Shown: in pieces, positions 43,370 to 51,921 of the stretch
How the letters are laid out: the number at the start of each line of letters is the position of its first letter
Numbering within the stretch: the first letter of the stretch is position 1
Assembly: GCA_013823135.1 (NCBI GenBank)
Contig: PNLP01000032.1
Span: 17,407-81,406, forward strand
DNA length: 64,000 nt
Source of the DNA: Planctomycetaceae bacterium
GTDB taxonomy: Bacteria > Planctomycetota > Planctomycetia > Gemmatales > Gemmataceae
Direction of reading: 5' to 3'
Program-made: the position numbers and the translations under genes
Notes under the pieces: generated by a model
Told to the model about the DNA's origin: nothing
Seen by the model: only the letters and a program-made list of their open reading frames with translations
Databases searched by the model: none

Positions 43370-45937
43370 TTAGTCCAGATACACGAACTCGTTCGCGTTC
43401 AGGCAGAGCAGGGCGAACTGCGTCAGGGCCGCGAAGTCGTTGAGCTTGTGCTTCTCCTTGATCGCGGCCACGAACGCGAGATCCTTCTTCACCTCGTCGG
43501 CGGTAGGTACGCGACCGGTTGTCAGGCGAATGGCTCGCGTGATTTGGGCGGCCAGATCGCCGGGGTGTTCCTTCTGCAATCGCTTCGCGAACGCAGCGGC
43601 CTGTTCGTTTGCGAACTCGCCGTTGAGCAACCCGAGGGATTGCGTCGGCACGGTGGTCACGTATCGCACAGGGCAACTCGAATCCGGGTCCGGCTGGTCG
43701 AAGCCTACCAGGATCGGCACCCGCAGCGCCCGCTTCACGTGGGCATACACGCTGCGGCGGTTCGCTTCTTCAGGCGGCGATGTCGGCCAACCTTGCCCAG
43801 GCACCGATTGCCCCGCCAACACTTCCTTGGGAATCTTCGGGTACGTGCTCGGGCCGAACTGCTTCAGGTTCAGGCTGCCGCTCACCGCAAGGATCGAATC
43901 GCGAACTTCCTCGCCCGTGAGCCGACGCATGTTGAACCGCCAGAGTAGGGCGTTCGACGGATCGGCTTTCAGGTTCTCGGCGTCGGCTTGGGCGGAAAGT
44001 TGATACACGCTCGACATCATGATGAGCTTGTGCAACCGCTTCAGTGTCCAGGGGGTGCCTTTGTCGCTCGGTTCCATGAATTCGCTGGCGAGCCAGTCGA
44101 GCAGTTCGGGGTGCGTCGATTGTTCACCGAGTTTGCCGAAGTCGTTCGTGCTCGGAACGATGCCACGGCCGAAGTGGTATTGCCAGACGCGGTTCATAAA
44201 GACGCGAGCCGTGAACGGGTTGTCCTTCGACGCGATCCAATCGGCCAGAACGGTGCGGCGACCACTGCTCTTGGCTCCGGGTTTTGCGGGCGGGATCACT
44301 GGGTCGGGGATGCCGAGCACTGCGGGGAATCCGGGCTGCACTTCCTTGCCGGGTGCGTGCGGTGAACCGCGAACGAGCAGGTGCGTGGCCGGCGGTCGCG
44401 GGTTGCAGTTGTTCACCGACATCGCGAGGAGTTGCCCCGGCGGAATCGGCTTCCGCTCCAGTTCCGTCCGCTCCTTCTTGAGTGCGGTGTAATCGTCCTT
44501 CACCTTGCCTGTCAGTGCGGGCACGACCTTTGTGGCGATCACCTTTGGCCGGTCGTTTCCTTCGGCCGCACGCTGATCAGGGGCCGGAAGAGTCTTGATC
44601 ACTTCGTCCTCGATGACCGTCATCGCCTTGCGAATCTCGGCGATGCGGGCATCGCGCTTCTTGAGTTCTGCTTCGTACTTCACACGCTCTTCGGGCGGCG
44701 AGATGTCGGTCATGTTCGACGCGGACCGCACGTCGCGGTTGTCCGAGTACGGCCGGATATCGCGGAAGAAGGCGACGAACTTGTAGTAATCGGTCTGCGG
44801 GATCGGATCGACCTTGTGATCGTGGCAGCGGGCGCAGTTCGGCGTCATGCCCAGGAAGCCCTGGCCCGTCGTGGAGACGAGGTCGTCGTAGCCGTCGAAC
44901 AACGCTTGAAGCGGATCGGCGGGTTCATCGTCCCAGATGCCGAGACGGTAGTAGCCCGTGGCAACGATGGCGTCCGGGTTGTAGCCGGGGATCTCGTCGC
45001 CCGCGAGTTGTTCTTTGATGAACTGCGTGTACGGTTTGTCGGTGTTGAACGCCTTGATGACGTAATCGCGGTAGCGCCACACGAACGGCTTCGGGCCGTC
45101 GCGTTCGTAGCCGTTCGTCTCGCCGTAGCGCACGACATCGAGCCAGTGCCGGCCCCACTTCTCGCCGTAGTGCGGCGACGCGAGCAACTTCTCGATCAGC
45201 TTTTCCCACGCGTCCGGTGACTTGTCGTTGACGAACGCATCGAGTTCTTCTGGCGTCGGCGGGAGGCCGATGAGGTCGTAGTACGCGCGACGTGCAAGCG
45301 CCGCTTTGTCCGCAGGCTTCACAGGTTTGAGGTTCTTCGCTTCGAGTTTGGCGAGTATGAACGCATCGATCGGAGTGCGAATCCACTCGCTCCCCTTCGG
45401 GTCGCGGCTAACCGGGGGCGTTGGGCGCTTCACCGGCTGGTATGCCCAGTACCGCTTCGCTTCCTCGGTGACGACGCCCTTGGGCACCACCTTCACCGAC
45501 TCGCCCATGCGATCGGCGGGCACGGGCAACCCGTCGTTCACCCATTTCTCGAGGATGGCGAGTTCCTTGGCGGGCAACTTCTGCTTCGGCGGCATCCGGT
45601 GCTCGTCGTCCTTGTAATGGATCGCGCGAAGGAACAGGCTCTCGGCGGGCTTGGCAGTGTTCACTGCGGGGCCGGTGTCGCCGCCGTCGAGGATTGCCTG
45701 GCGCGTGGTGAGGTTCAGCCCGCCCTTGATCTTCGGCTCGTTGCCGTGGCACTTGAAGCAGTGTTGCTTCAGCACCGGCAGCACGTCCTTCTCGAAGGCC
45801 GCGACCTGCTCCGGCGAGAACTTCGGCTTCTCTTGTGCCTGGGCGAGCGGTGGGCGTAAGCCCACTGTTCCGACGGCGTACACGACGCCCGCGACGAGGA
45901 CGACAGCGGCGAACAGTCGTAGGAATTGCGAACGCAT
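43370..45937 (-). CDS. PSD1 / DUF1549-DUF1553 protein with planctomycete cytochrome c domain
   Basis: The 855-residue protein has a signal peptide (LRLFAAVVLVAGVVYAV..., ending near QAQ). A planctomycete-type cytochrome domain has CFKCHG (Cys60, Cys63, His64) followed by RMPPKQKLPAKELAILEKWV. The DUF1549 part starts at about 187 (TPIDAFILAKLEAKNL, YYDLIGLPPTPEELDAFV, SPHYGEKWGRHWLDVVRYGE, TGQGFLGMTPNCARCHDHK). The DUF1553 part from about 560 has RVFMNRVWQYHFGRGIVPST and HPELLDWLASEFM, and near the end LGLLNGEFANEQAAAFAKRL. NCARCHDHK is a second CxxCH. These are periplasmic, heme-linked proteins of unknown reaction; they nearly always sit next to a DUF1501 gene, as here. Confidence 0.95.
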   Translation of the reverse strand: MRSQFLRLFAAVVLVAGVVYAVGTVGLRPPLAQAQEKPKFSPEQVAAFEKDVLPVLKQHCFKCHGNEPKIKGGLNLTTRQAILDGGDTGPAVNTAKPAESLFLRAIHYKDDEHRMPPKQKLPAKELAILEKWVNDGLPVPADRMGESVKVVPKGVVTEEAKRYWAYQPVKRPTPPVSRDPKGSEWIRTPIDAFILAKLEAKNLKPVKPADKAALARRAYYDLIGLPPTPEELDAFVNDKSPDAWEKLIEKLLASPHYGEKWGRHWLDVVRYGETNGYERDGPKPFVWRYRDYVIKAFNTDKPYTQFIKEQLAGDEIPGYNPDAIVATGYYRLGIWDDEPADPLQALFDGYDDLVSTTGQGFLGMTPNCARCHDHKVDPIPQTDYYKFVAFFRDIRPYSDNRDVRSASNMTDISPPEERVKYEAELKKRDARIAEIRKAMTVIEDEVIKTLPAPDQRAAEGNDRPKVIATKVVPALTGKVKDDYTALKKERTELERKPIPPGQLLAMSVNNCNPRPPATHLLVRGSPHAPGKEVQPGFPAVLGIPDPVIPPAKPGAKSSGRRTVLADWIASKDNPFTARVFMNRVWQYHFGRGIVPSTNDFGKLGEQSTHPELLDWLASEFMEPSDKGTPWTLKRLHKLIMMSSVYQLSAQADAENLKADPSNALLWRFNMRRLTGEEVRDSILAVSGSLNLKQFGPSTYPKIPKEVLAGQSVPGQGWPTSPPEEANRRSVYAHVKRALRVPILVGFDQPDPDSSCPVRYVTTVPTQSLGLLNGEFANEQAAAFAKRLQKEHPGDLAAQITRAIRLTTGRVPTADEVKKDLAFVAAIKEKHKLNDFAALTQFALLCLNANEFVYLD

Positions 45938-45964
45938 GGCGGGAACTCACGGGGATTCACTCGG

Positions 45965-46024
45965 TTAGCCGCGACCCGAAGGGGAGCGCGGTTGCAATCG
46001 CGCTCCCCTTCGGGTCGCGGCTAA
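45965..46024. repeat. Perfect 26-bp palindrome (family A, copy 2)
   Basis: Arms 45965-45990 and 45999-46024 are exact reverse complements with an 8-base loop; the arm begins TTAGCCGCGACCCGAAGGGG. It lies in the 101-bp gap between the ThuA/cytochrome giant and the PSD1 gene. Confidence 0.93.
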
Positions 46025-46038
46025 ACTTGAACGGGTTA

Positions 46039-49000
46039 TCACGGACTCTCAACAGTCACGGCCATCACAATCGGGGCGCTGCGGTCTGTGCCCTTTACCA
46101 ACTCTATTGTCTTGATCGCAGCATCGCGTTTTGGCGTCACCGCGAGGTAGCGAATCTGCTGCGACCGTAGAGCAAACGCGAACTTCGAGCCGGGCACGTC
46201 CACGCGGCGAATGTAATCCGCGAAGTGCTGCCCGTCCTTCAGTTGGTGGTCTTCCGTCTTGCCGTCGTCGTAGGTCAGGCGAACGATCATCGACACTGCA
46301 CCGGTGTTCGACGCAGCCTGCGCGTTCCACCCACCGACGCCGCTGAGCATGTGGATTGCCTTCGCCTTGCCGTTGAACGGAAGGCTCACCGACTTCGGCA
46401 TCTTCGGCGGGAGGACGCCGTTCGGGCCGTTCAGCATCACGACGTTCTTCACGGTGTCCTTCTCGGGATCGACCAGCACGAACGGCACGCCCTCGAATAC
46501 CTTCGGCTTCCAGTCGGGGAAGATCATGCGTTCGGCCGCACCGCCCGCGTCGAAGAACATGTCCTTCGTGCTGACGACCGTTGCCACCTTGTCCAGCGGC
46601 AGCGGAACAAACTTCCCCTTTTGCGTGAGGAACTCCAGCAGGTCGCCGAACTCCTCGGGCTTCATCACCTTCTCGAACCCCTCCGGCATCAGCGACTTGT
46701 CCGTCTCCTTCAGCGTCGCGATGTCGTCCTTCGAGAGTGCGTGTCGTTTCGCTTCGCCGTCGATGATCTCGACCGACGTTCCGGTCTGCGCACCGAGGAT
46801 GCCGATGATGGTGCGGTCGTCGGTGGTCAGCACGCGGTACGCCTTGAAGTTGCCCTCCACACTTCGCGACGGGTCGATGATGTGGATCAGCAACTCTTCC
46901 TTGGGGTGGACCGCGAAGCCGGTGAGGTCCGGGCCGATCTGCGTCCCCTCGCCGCCGTACTTGTGACACTTCGCACAGTGCTGCGTGAACATCTTCTTGC
47001 CGCTCGCGATGTCACCACTCTTCGTGAGGAGATGCTTCAACTCCTCGATCACCTTCTGACGGTCCGCGTTCGGCAAGCCGCCGCCGAGGGCGAGCAGTTT
47101 CTTCGCACGCTCCGAAACTTCCTTATCCGCGTGACTGGCGAGTGCGGTGCGTTGGTCGAGGGCGAGCATGTCGAACCGGAGCGTCCCCTTCTCGACGGCG
47201 TCGAGGAACGCCTTGGCAGAATCGGCCTTTGCCAGCACGAGTCGCAACGCCGCGGGGCGTGCCAGTGGCGGTAGATCCTTCACCTTGGCGACGATCGCCG
47301 CACCGACCCCTTTAGATTTAGATGCGGAAAGTGCCTCGAAGATTCCGGTCGCGAGGGCCGGCGAACTCTTGTCGTTGACCGCATCGAGCAGTTTCAACGC
47401 GGCCGCGTCGTCGGCTGGCTGAAACTCGATGATCTGCTGTGCCGCCGCGATGCGGTCCGCGTCTTTGGCTTTCATGTCCGCAACCGTGGAGAAAGCCGCT
47501 TTGGTGATCTCCGCGAGTTGGGCGTCGAGACCCTTCACGCCCCAATCCGATGCGAGCTTGATAAGCTTGCCGCGTGACGCCACGGGGAGCTTGGGGAGGA
47601 TGACCGCGATGGCCCGATCCTCGTCGCCTTCGAGCTTGGGGCGCTTGTTCGCAGGCCACGCTGCGGCCATCCCGTTGACGATGGCCGCGAGGATATCGGG
47701 CTGTGAATCCGGAGAGCAGCACGCGAACAGGATGTCCCCGAGCATGGACGTATTCCCCGTCATGGCGTAATTCCGGGCAACCATTTCGAGGGCGGTCAGT
47801 CCCGTCGGGGTCGGTCGCTGCTCCTCACGCGCCGCAAACATCAACACTTGCTCTGTTCGGGTAGCTGCCGCCACGAGAAGCGCGTCGAGGGTGACGCGAT
47901 CTGCTCCCGAAGATTGAATCAACTGGGTGGTGACAGGAGCCGGCCCCCATTCCTTGTCTTCCGGGCTTTCCGACAGAGCGAGATACACGGACAGCCTTAC
48001 CCTGGCGTCTGACTCCTTGGTTGGAATGGACTTCGCGAACAGGTGGGCCGCTGCGTCCGATTCCCCACGGGGGAGTGCGGCCCAGGCCGCTCGACGAACT
48101 GCGGGCGAGGCGTGATCGGTGGCCCCGAGGGTGGCCCGTACCGATTCCTTCCCACACTTCAAACCCGCCAGCGTCCACACGGCGTGCACCGCACCCGCGT
48201 TCAGCCCGGTCTCGTCAACCGTCTTGTCCTCGATTAGCTCCACCAGCGCCGGGACTACGTCGTCCTTGCCCCGCGCCACGAGCAGGCGCTGGGCGTGCAG
48301 CCGCCACGTCAGGTTCGGGTGCTTCAGCGTCTCGACCAACTTCTCGGGCGTCGCGTCCTTCAGCGTGAACGGCTTCTCCTCTTTCGCCTTCTTGTAGACG
48401 ACGCGGTAGATGCGGCCGTGCGTCTTGTCGCGGGCCGGCGTCTCGAAGGCGTTCCCCTTGCCGTTCGTGAAGCCCGCTGGCGTCGGGTTGTGCTGCACGA
48501 TGTACGCATACCAGTCGATCACCCACATGTGGCCGTCCGGGCCAACCTGAGCGTCGATTGGCGAACTCCACTCGTCGTCGCTCGCCACGAGGTTCCAGCC
48601 GTAGCGGGCCTTGTAGTCGGCTCCGTTCTCGTGAAGCGTCATCGTTGCGGTGAGGTGGCCGGTTGGTTCCGAGATGAACGCCGTGCGGTTCCAGTATTCC
48701 TTCGGGTACGTGCGGGCCGTGTAGATCGAGATGTTCGACGCCGCCGTGAAGCCGCCGTGCCAGTCCACCTGACGAACCTTGTCGGTCGTCGCCTCGATGT
48801 GGTTGTCCGGCGCGATGTTCTGCAACACCGTCGGCGTCAGCCCCTTCACCTTCTCGTAGTAACGGTTCGGGATCGGCATGTGAACGATCGGGCAGCCGTT
48901 CGCGGTGCTGCCGAAGAGTTCGCCGGCCTCGTTGAAGCACAGGCCCCACGTGTTGTTGCTCGTGCTGCGGAGGAATTCGAGTTTGGTGACTTTGAACGGC

Positions 49001-50406
49001 TTCGGCTCGGCAGGAGCCTCGCCCTCCCGTGCGGCGTTCGCCTCGATCTTGAAGCGATAGAAGCCCTGGCGGAAGCTCACCTTCTCATCGTTCACGGTGC
49101 CGCTGTAGCCCGCGTAGCCCACGGCTCCGTAGATCCAGTTGTCGAAGCCGTAGTGCAGGTTGCTCGGCCCGGCGTGCGTGTCGCCTGTGCTCCAGCCGGT
49201 GAACAGCAATTGCCGGATGTCCGCGACGCCGTCGCCGTCGGTGTCCTTCAGGAAGAGCGTGTGCGGGGCCTGGTGTACGATCAGCCCGCCCGCGTACGGC
49301 AGCACGCTGGTCGCGATGCTGAGCTTGTCCGCGAACGTGGTCACTTTGTCGCACACGCCGTCGCCGTCGGTGTCTTCGCACACGACGATCTTGTCGCGAC
49401 CCTTCCCCTCGGGTTGCATGTCGTTCGGGTAGTCGATCGTCACCGACACCCACAGTCGGCCTTGCTCGTCCCAGTTCATCGCGATCGGTTTGCCGCCGAG
49501 TTGCGTCTCGGTGACAAACACCTTCACCTCGAAATCGACGGGCGTGACGAAGTGCTTCACGCTCTCATCTGCTGGCAACGGCCGCTGCATCTTGGTGATG
49601 GGGTCGGCCTTGCCCCCACGCGGCGGGTAGAACGGAATCTTCGCTTCCACATACTCGAACGGCCGCACATCTTTGCGCTGTGCCGTCATCTCCGGCCGCT
49701 CGAAGTAGGTTCCCGCGAGTGCCGGGTCTTGCCCCACGCTCCAGCGCACGCCGCGTTCGACGAGGTTGTGGAAGCCGGGGTGTTCCCACGTTCGGTTGTC
49801 GTGGCCCCACGCGGTGTAGAACACGCGACCCTTCCCCTGTGTGCGAGCCCACGTCCACGGTTCCTTCAGATCGCCATCGGTTCGGACTTCGAGAACCGTG
49901 CGGTCCTTTTCGTTGTGCTTGGTGTGAACGTAGGTCTCGTCCCACGACGAGAAAGCCTGGTAGCCCTTCATGATCGCGTGGTCGGGCTTCACGATGTCGG
50001 TGCGGAACGTGCCACCGCCGTGGCTGCGGAACTGTGCGCCGACCATCTCGATGTACTTCGGCGAATTGAGAAAGCAGTAACTCGCGCAGTGCAGCGGCAC
50101 GAAGCCCTTGCCCGATTCCACGTATTCGAGAAGTGCCTTCTCCTGCTCGGGCGAGATCTTGGTGTGATTGGCGTAGACCATCAGCGCGTCGTACTCGCCG
50201 AGCGTTTTGGCGTTCAGGTCTTCGAGCTTGTCGGTGTACGTCAGCGCGATGCCACGCTTGGCGAACACCGGTTCGAGTTGCTTGAAGCGGTCGGCGGGCT
50301 TGTGTCCGGCGTTGTCGCCAAGGAACAGCACCTTCAACTTCGGCGCATCGGCCGCGAACGCTGGCACCGCGACGAAGAGAACGAACAAGGAGAGGAGCGA
50401 ACGCAT
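46039..50406 (-). CDS. Multidomain ThuA - PVC dehydrogenase - HEAT - cytochrome c protein
   Basis: The 1455-residue protein has a signal peptide (RSLLSLFVLFVAVPAFA|ADA). A ThuA domain spans about 25-225 (LKVLFLGDNAGHKPADRF, FVPLHCASYCFLNSP, GRVFYTAWGHDNRTW). A beta-propeller PVC-type dehydrogenase follows at about 290-660 (IAMNWDEQGRLWV, VVCEDTDGDGVCDK, WGLCFNEAGELFGST, MWVIDWYAYIVQHNP). HEAT-like helices lie at about 690-1090. A class I heme site CAKCHKYGG is at about 1140 with GPDLTGFAVHPKEELL. A C-terminal beta domain (about 1290-1455) may bind carbohydrate. ThuA is linked to trehalose or ketoglucoside metabolism in other bacteria. The ATG at 50406 is chosen because AGGAG precedes it. A half palindrome is translated in frame at about 460 (REGEAPAEPK). 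Confidence 0.9.
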   Translation of the reverse strand: MRSLLSLFVLFVAVPAFAADAPKLKVLFLGDNAGHKPADRFKQLEPVFAKRGIALTYTDKLEDLNAKTLGEYDALMVYANHTKISPEQEKALLEYVESGKGFVPLHCASYCFLNSPKYIEMVGAQFRSHGGGTFRTDIVKPDHAIMKGYQAFSSWDETYVHTKHNEKDRTVLEVRTDGDLKEPWTWARTQGKGRVFYTAWGHDNRTWEHPGFHNLVERGVRWSVGQDPALAGTYFERPEMTAQRKDVRPFEYVEAKIPFYPPRGGKADPITKMQRPLPADESVKHFVTPVDFEVKVFVTETQLGGKPIAMNWDEQGRLWVSVTIDYPNDMQPEGKGRDKIVVCEDTDGDGVCDKVTTFADKLSIATSVLPYAGGLIVHQAPHTLFLKDTDGDGVADIRQLLFTGWSTGDTHAGPSNLHYGFDNWIYGAVGYAGYSGTVNDEKVSFRQGFYRFKIEANAAREGEAPAEPKPFKVTKLEFLRSTSNNTWGLCFNEAGELFGSTANGCPIVHMPIPNRYYEKVKGLTPTVLQNIAPDNHIEATTDKVRQVDWHGGFTAASNISIYTARTYPKEYWNRTAFISEPTGHLTATMTLHENGADYKARYGWNLVASDDEWSSPIDAQVGPDGHMWVIDWYAYIVQHNPTPAGFTNGKGNAFETPARDKTHGRIYRVVYKKAKEEKPFTLKDATPEKLVETLKHPNLTWRLHAQRLLVARGKDDVVPALVELIEDKTVDETGLNAGAVHAVWTLAGLKCGKESVRATLGATDHASPAVRRAAWAALPRGESDAAAHLFAKSIPTKESDARVRLSVYLALSESPEDKEWGPAPVTTQLIQSSGADRVTLDALLVAAATRTEQVLMFAAREEQRPTPTGLTALEMVARNYAMTGNTSMLGDILFACCSPDSQPDILAAIVNGMAAAWPANKRPKLEGDEDRAIAVILPKLPVASRGKLIKLASDWGVKGLDAQLAEITKAAFSTVADMKAKDADRIAAAQQIIEFQPADDAAALKLLDAVNDKSSPALATGIFEALSASKSKGVGAAIVAKVKDLPPLARPAALRLVLAKADSAKAFLDAVEKGTLRFDMLALDQRTALASHADKEVSERAKKLLALGGGLPNADRQKVIEELKHLLTKSGDIASGKKMFTQHCAKCHKYGGEGTQIGPDLTGFAVHPKEELLIHIIDPSRSVEGNFKAYRVLTTDDRTIIGILGAQTGTSVEIIDGEAKRHALSKDDIATLKETDKSLMPEGFEKVMKPEEFGDLLEFLTQKGKFVPLPLDKVATVVSTKDMFFDAGGAAERMIFPDWKPKVFEGVPFVLVDPEKDTVKNVVMLNGPNGVLPPKMPKSVSLPFNGKAKAIHMLSGVGGWNAQAASNTGAVSMIVRLTYDDGKTEDHQLKDGQHFADYIRRVDVPGSKFAFALRSQQIRYLAVTPKRDAAIKTIELVKGTDRSAPIVMAVTVESP
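49004..49028 (-). repeat. Half copy of palindrome family F inside the ThuA giant gene
   Basis: These 25 bases (starting GGCTCGGCAGGAGCCTCGCC) are identical to part of the right arm of the palindrome at 63964-63991. On the coding (minus) strand they encode EGEAPAEP in frame. Confidence 0.85.
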
Positions 50407-50422
50407 GGGGGAGACTCCTGGC

Positions 50423-50488
50423 GAGCGGCCGGCGTGAGCCGGCTGTTCCATTGGCCGAGCGAGACCAGCCGGCTCACGCCGGCCACTC
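50423..50488. repeat. Palindrome family E upstream of the ThuA giant gene
   Basis: Arms 50423-50445 and 50466-50488 pair over 23 bases with one mismatch (arm GAGCGGCCGGCGTGAGCCGG) around a 20-base loop. It sits 16 bases upstream of the start codon and could affect expression. Confidence 0.88.
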
Positions 50489-50498
50489 GTCTACAACA

Positions 50499-50909
50499 CT
50501 ACTTACTCAGGTCGAAATCCAGGGCGGGATTGTTGCCTGTGATTTCCACTGGCACACCAGTGCGGTACTTCTCGGGGACTGTAACCGGTACGCTGGGCTT
50601 CGTCGGCTTCACGTCGCTGCTGACGCTACCGTCCGCAACGGGAATCGCAGCCATTGCCTCGATCGTCAACTTGTATTTGCCTGGCTGAATACTTGCGACG
50701 GAGTATTTGCCATCCTTCACGTTCGCGGCTTGCGGTCCGCCGGGGCCACCATCGGGTGTGAAACGAACCACGCCGAAATCCAGTGGCTTCGGACCGAGCG
50801 TGACCGATCCCGCAATCGTGTGAACCGGCGGCTTCGATTCGCCACAACCACACAGTGCGAGAACAGCCGCAGCGCCGATCAGCGATCGACGAGAGATGAA
50901 TTCAGTCAC
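50499..50909 (-). CDS. Small lipoprotein with carboxypeptidase-regulatory-like fold
   Basis: The 136-residue protein has a basic N-terminus and signal (ISRRSLIGAAAVLALCGCGE) with a lipobox-like LCGC. The rest is an Ig-like beta-sandwich: TIAGSVTLGPKPLDFGVVRF, GGPQAANVKDGKYSVASIQP, GKYKLTIEAMAAIPV. This is the carboxypeptidase-regulatory-like domain common in small planctomycete lipoproteins encoded right after DUF1559 prepilin genes. The start overlaps the preceding DUF1559 gene by 8 bp, so the two are coupled. No enzymatic role is expected. Confidence 0.85.
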   Translation of the reverse strand: MTEFISRRSLIGAAAVLALCGCGESKPPVHTIAGSVTLGPKPLDFGVVRFTPDGGPGGPQAANVKDGKYSVASIQPGKYKLTIEAMAAIPVADGSVSSDVKPTKPSVPVTVPEKYRTGVPVEITGNNPALDFDLSK

Positions 50910-51846
50910 CGGCGTTGACCTCCCCGCCGGCAGCGGTGCTCAGCGCCCGCCAGTTCGCGAGCTGAATGCCATCGCGGAAGAAGCGAATGCTGCCATCGCA
51001 CAACGCGGCATTCACGCCGCCCGTGTGCTTGCTCCGTGCCGCGAAGACCTGAAGAAGAGTGTCCGACGCGGCGACGGGTGTCGGCCGGCCGTTGAGCGAT
51101 CCCGCTGGCGGCATCAATCGCGCGATCTCATCGCCACCCGCGGCGTTCGGGGTCTGCCAGCCGTTGAACGTCTGCCCGCCAACGGAGTGCGTCGTTTCGC
51201 CCAGCGGTCCGTGCCACCCGGTGTTGACCGTCAGGATTACCGTGCTTTCGGAGAGCATGAGCGTGTTGCTGGTGCCATCGGTCAGGTCCAATATCTTCAT
51301 CCCGGTTCGGGGCCGAAACGGGGCACCGCCGAACGTCACGCCCGACTTCGTGTTCTGCCCGTAGTCCGTGTTCCCCCAGTTTGCCACGTAGTTCCCGCGA
51401 ATTCGGGCCCAAGTGTTGCTCGTCCACTCGTTCTCCTGAATCCCCGCATCCGATGGGCAAGCAAACAACGGGATCTTCACCCGCCTTGCCCCGTCATTCG
51501 CCGCATCGCTGTACGACACCGAAAAATTGAACATGTTGAACCAGTTCCCCTGCTCGATGTACGGCCCCATGATGCCATACCACGAGAAGTCGTCGTACCA
51601 TGCGCCCGGGCCAGGGGGGTACGGGTCGCCTACCCAGGTTCTCGCACCATAAGGCAGCACACCCCTCGCATCGTGGTGGGCGTGCATTCCGAGGGAGATT
51701 TGCTTCAAGTTGTTGGAACACTTCATGCGAGCAGCAGCTTCTCGCACTTTCTGTACGGCAGGCAACAACAGACCAATCAAGATCGCAATGATGGCGATCA
51801 CCACTAATAACTCAATCAACGTGAATCCCAAACGAACGCGACGCAT
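50902..51846 (-). CDS. DUF1559 prepilin-like protein
   Basis: The 314-residue protein begins MRRVRLGFTLIELLVVIAII, the type IV prepilin cleavage site (G|FTLIE) and its hydrophobic helix, followed by the family's LLPAVQKVREAAARMKCSNN. The DUF1559 domain has CPSDAGIQ, GNYVANWGNTDYG, DLTDGTSNTLMLSES and the H-x9-DG signature in KHTGGVNAALCDGSIRFF. These pseudopilins are encoded in large numbers in planctomycetes and are thought to form envelope filaments or fibres. The ATG at 51846 is chosen because it starts the canonical prepilin leader; an ATG nine codons upstream is less likely. A ROK regulator lies upstream on the same strand. Confidence 0.95.
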   Translation of the reverse strand: MRRVRLGFTLIELLVVIAIIAILIGLLLPAVQKVREAAARMKCSNNLKQISLGMHAHHDARGVLPYGARTWVGDPYPPGPGAWYDDFSWYGIMGPYIEQGNWFNMFNFSVSYSDAANDGARRVKIPLFACPSDAGIQENEWTSNTWARIRGNYVANWGNTDYGQNTKSGVTFGGAPFRPRTGMKILDLTDGTSNTLMLSESTVILTVNTGWHGPLGETTHSVGGQTFNGWQTPNAAGGDEIARLMPPAGSLNGRPTPVAASDTLLQVFAARSKHTGGVNAALCDGSIRFFRDGIQLANWRALSTAAGGEVNAGD

Positions 51847-51921
51847 TGATGACTCCGGCTCGGGAAAGAACAACCGGGAAAAACCAATGAAAACACCGCC
51901 AGCTCCACAATAAAACCGACC

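Noticed and set aside
48295..50688. 797-codon plus-strand open frame
   Set aside because: It is antisense to the ThuA giant and has no recognisable content.
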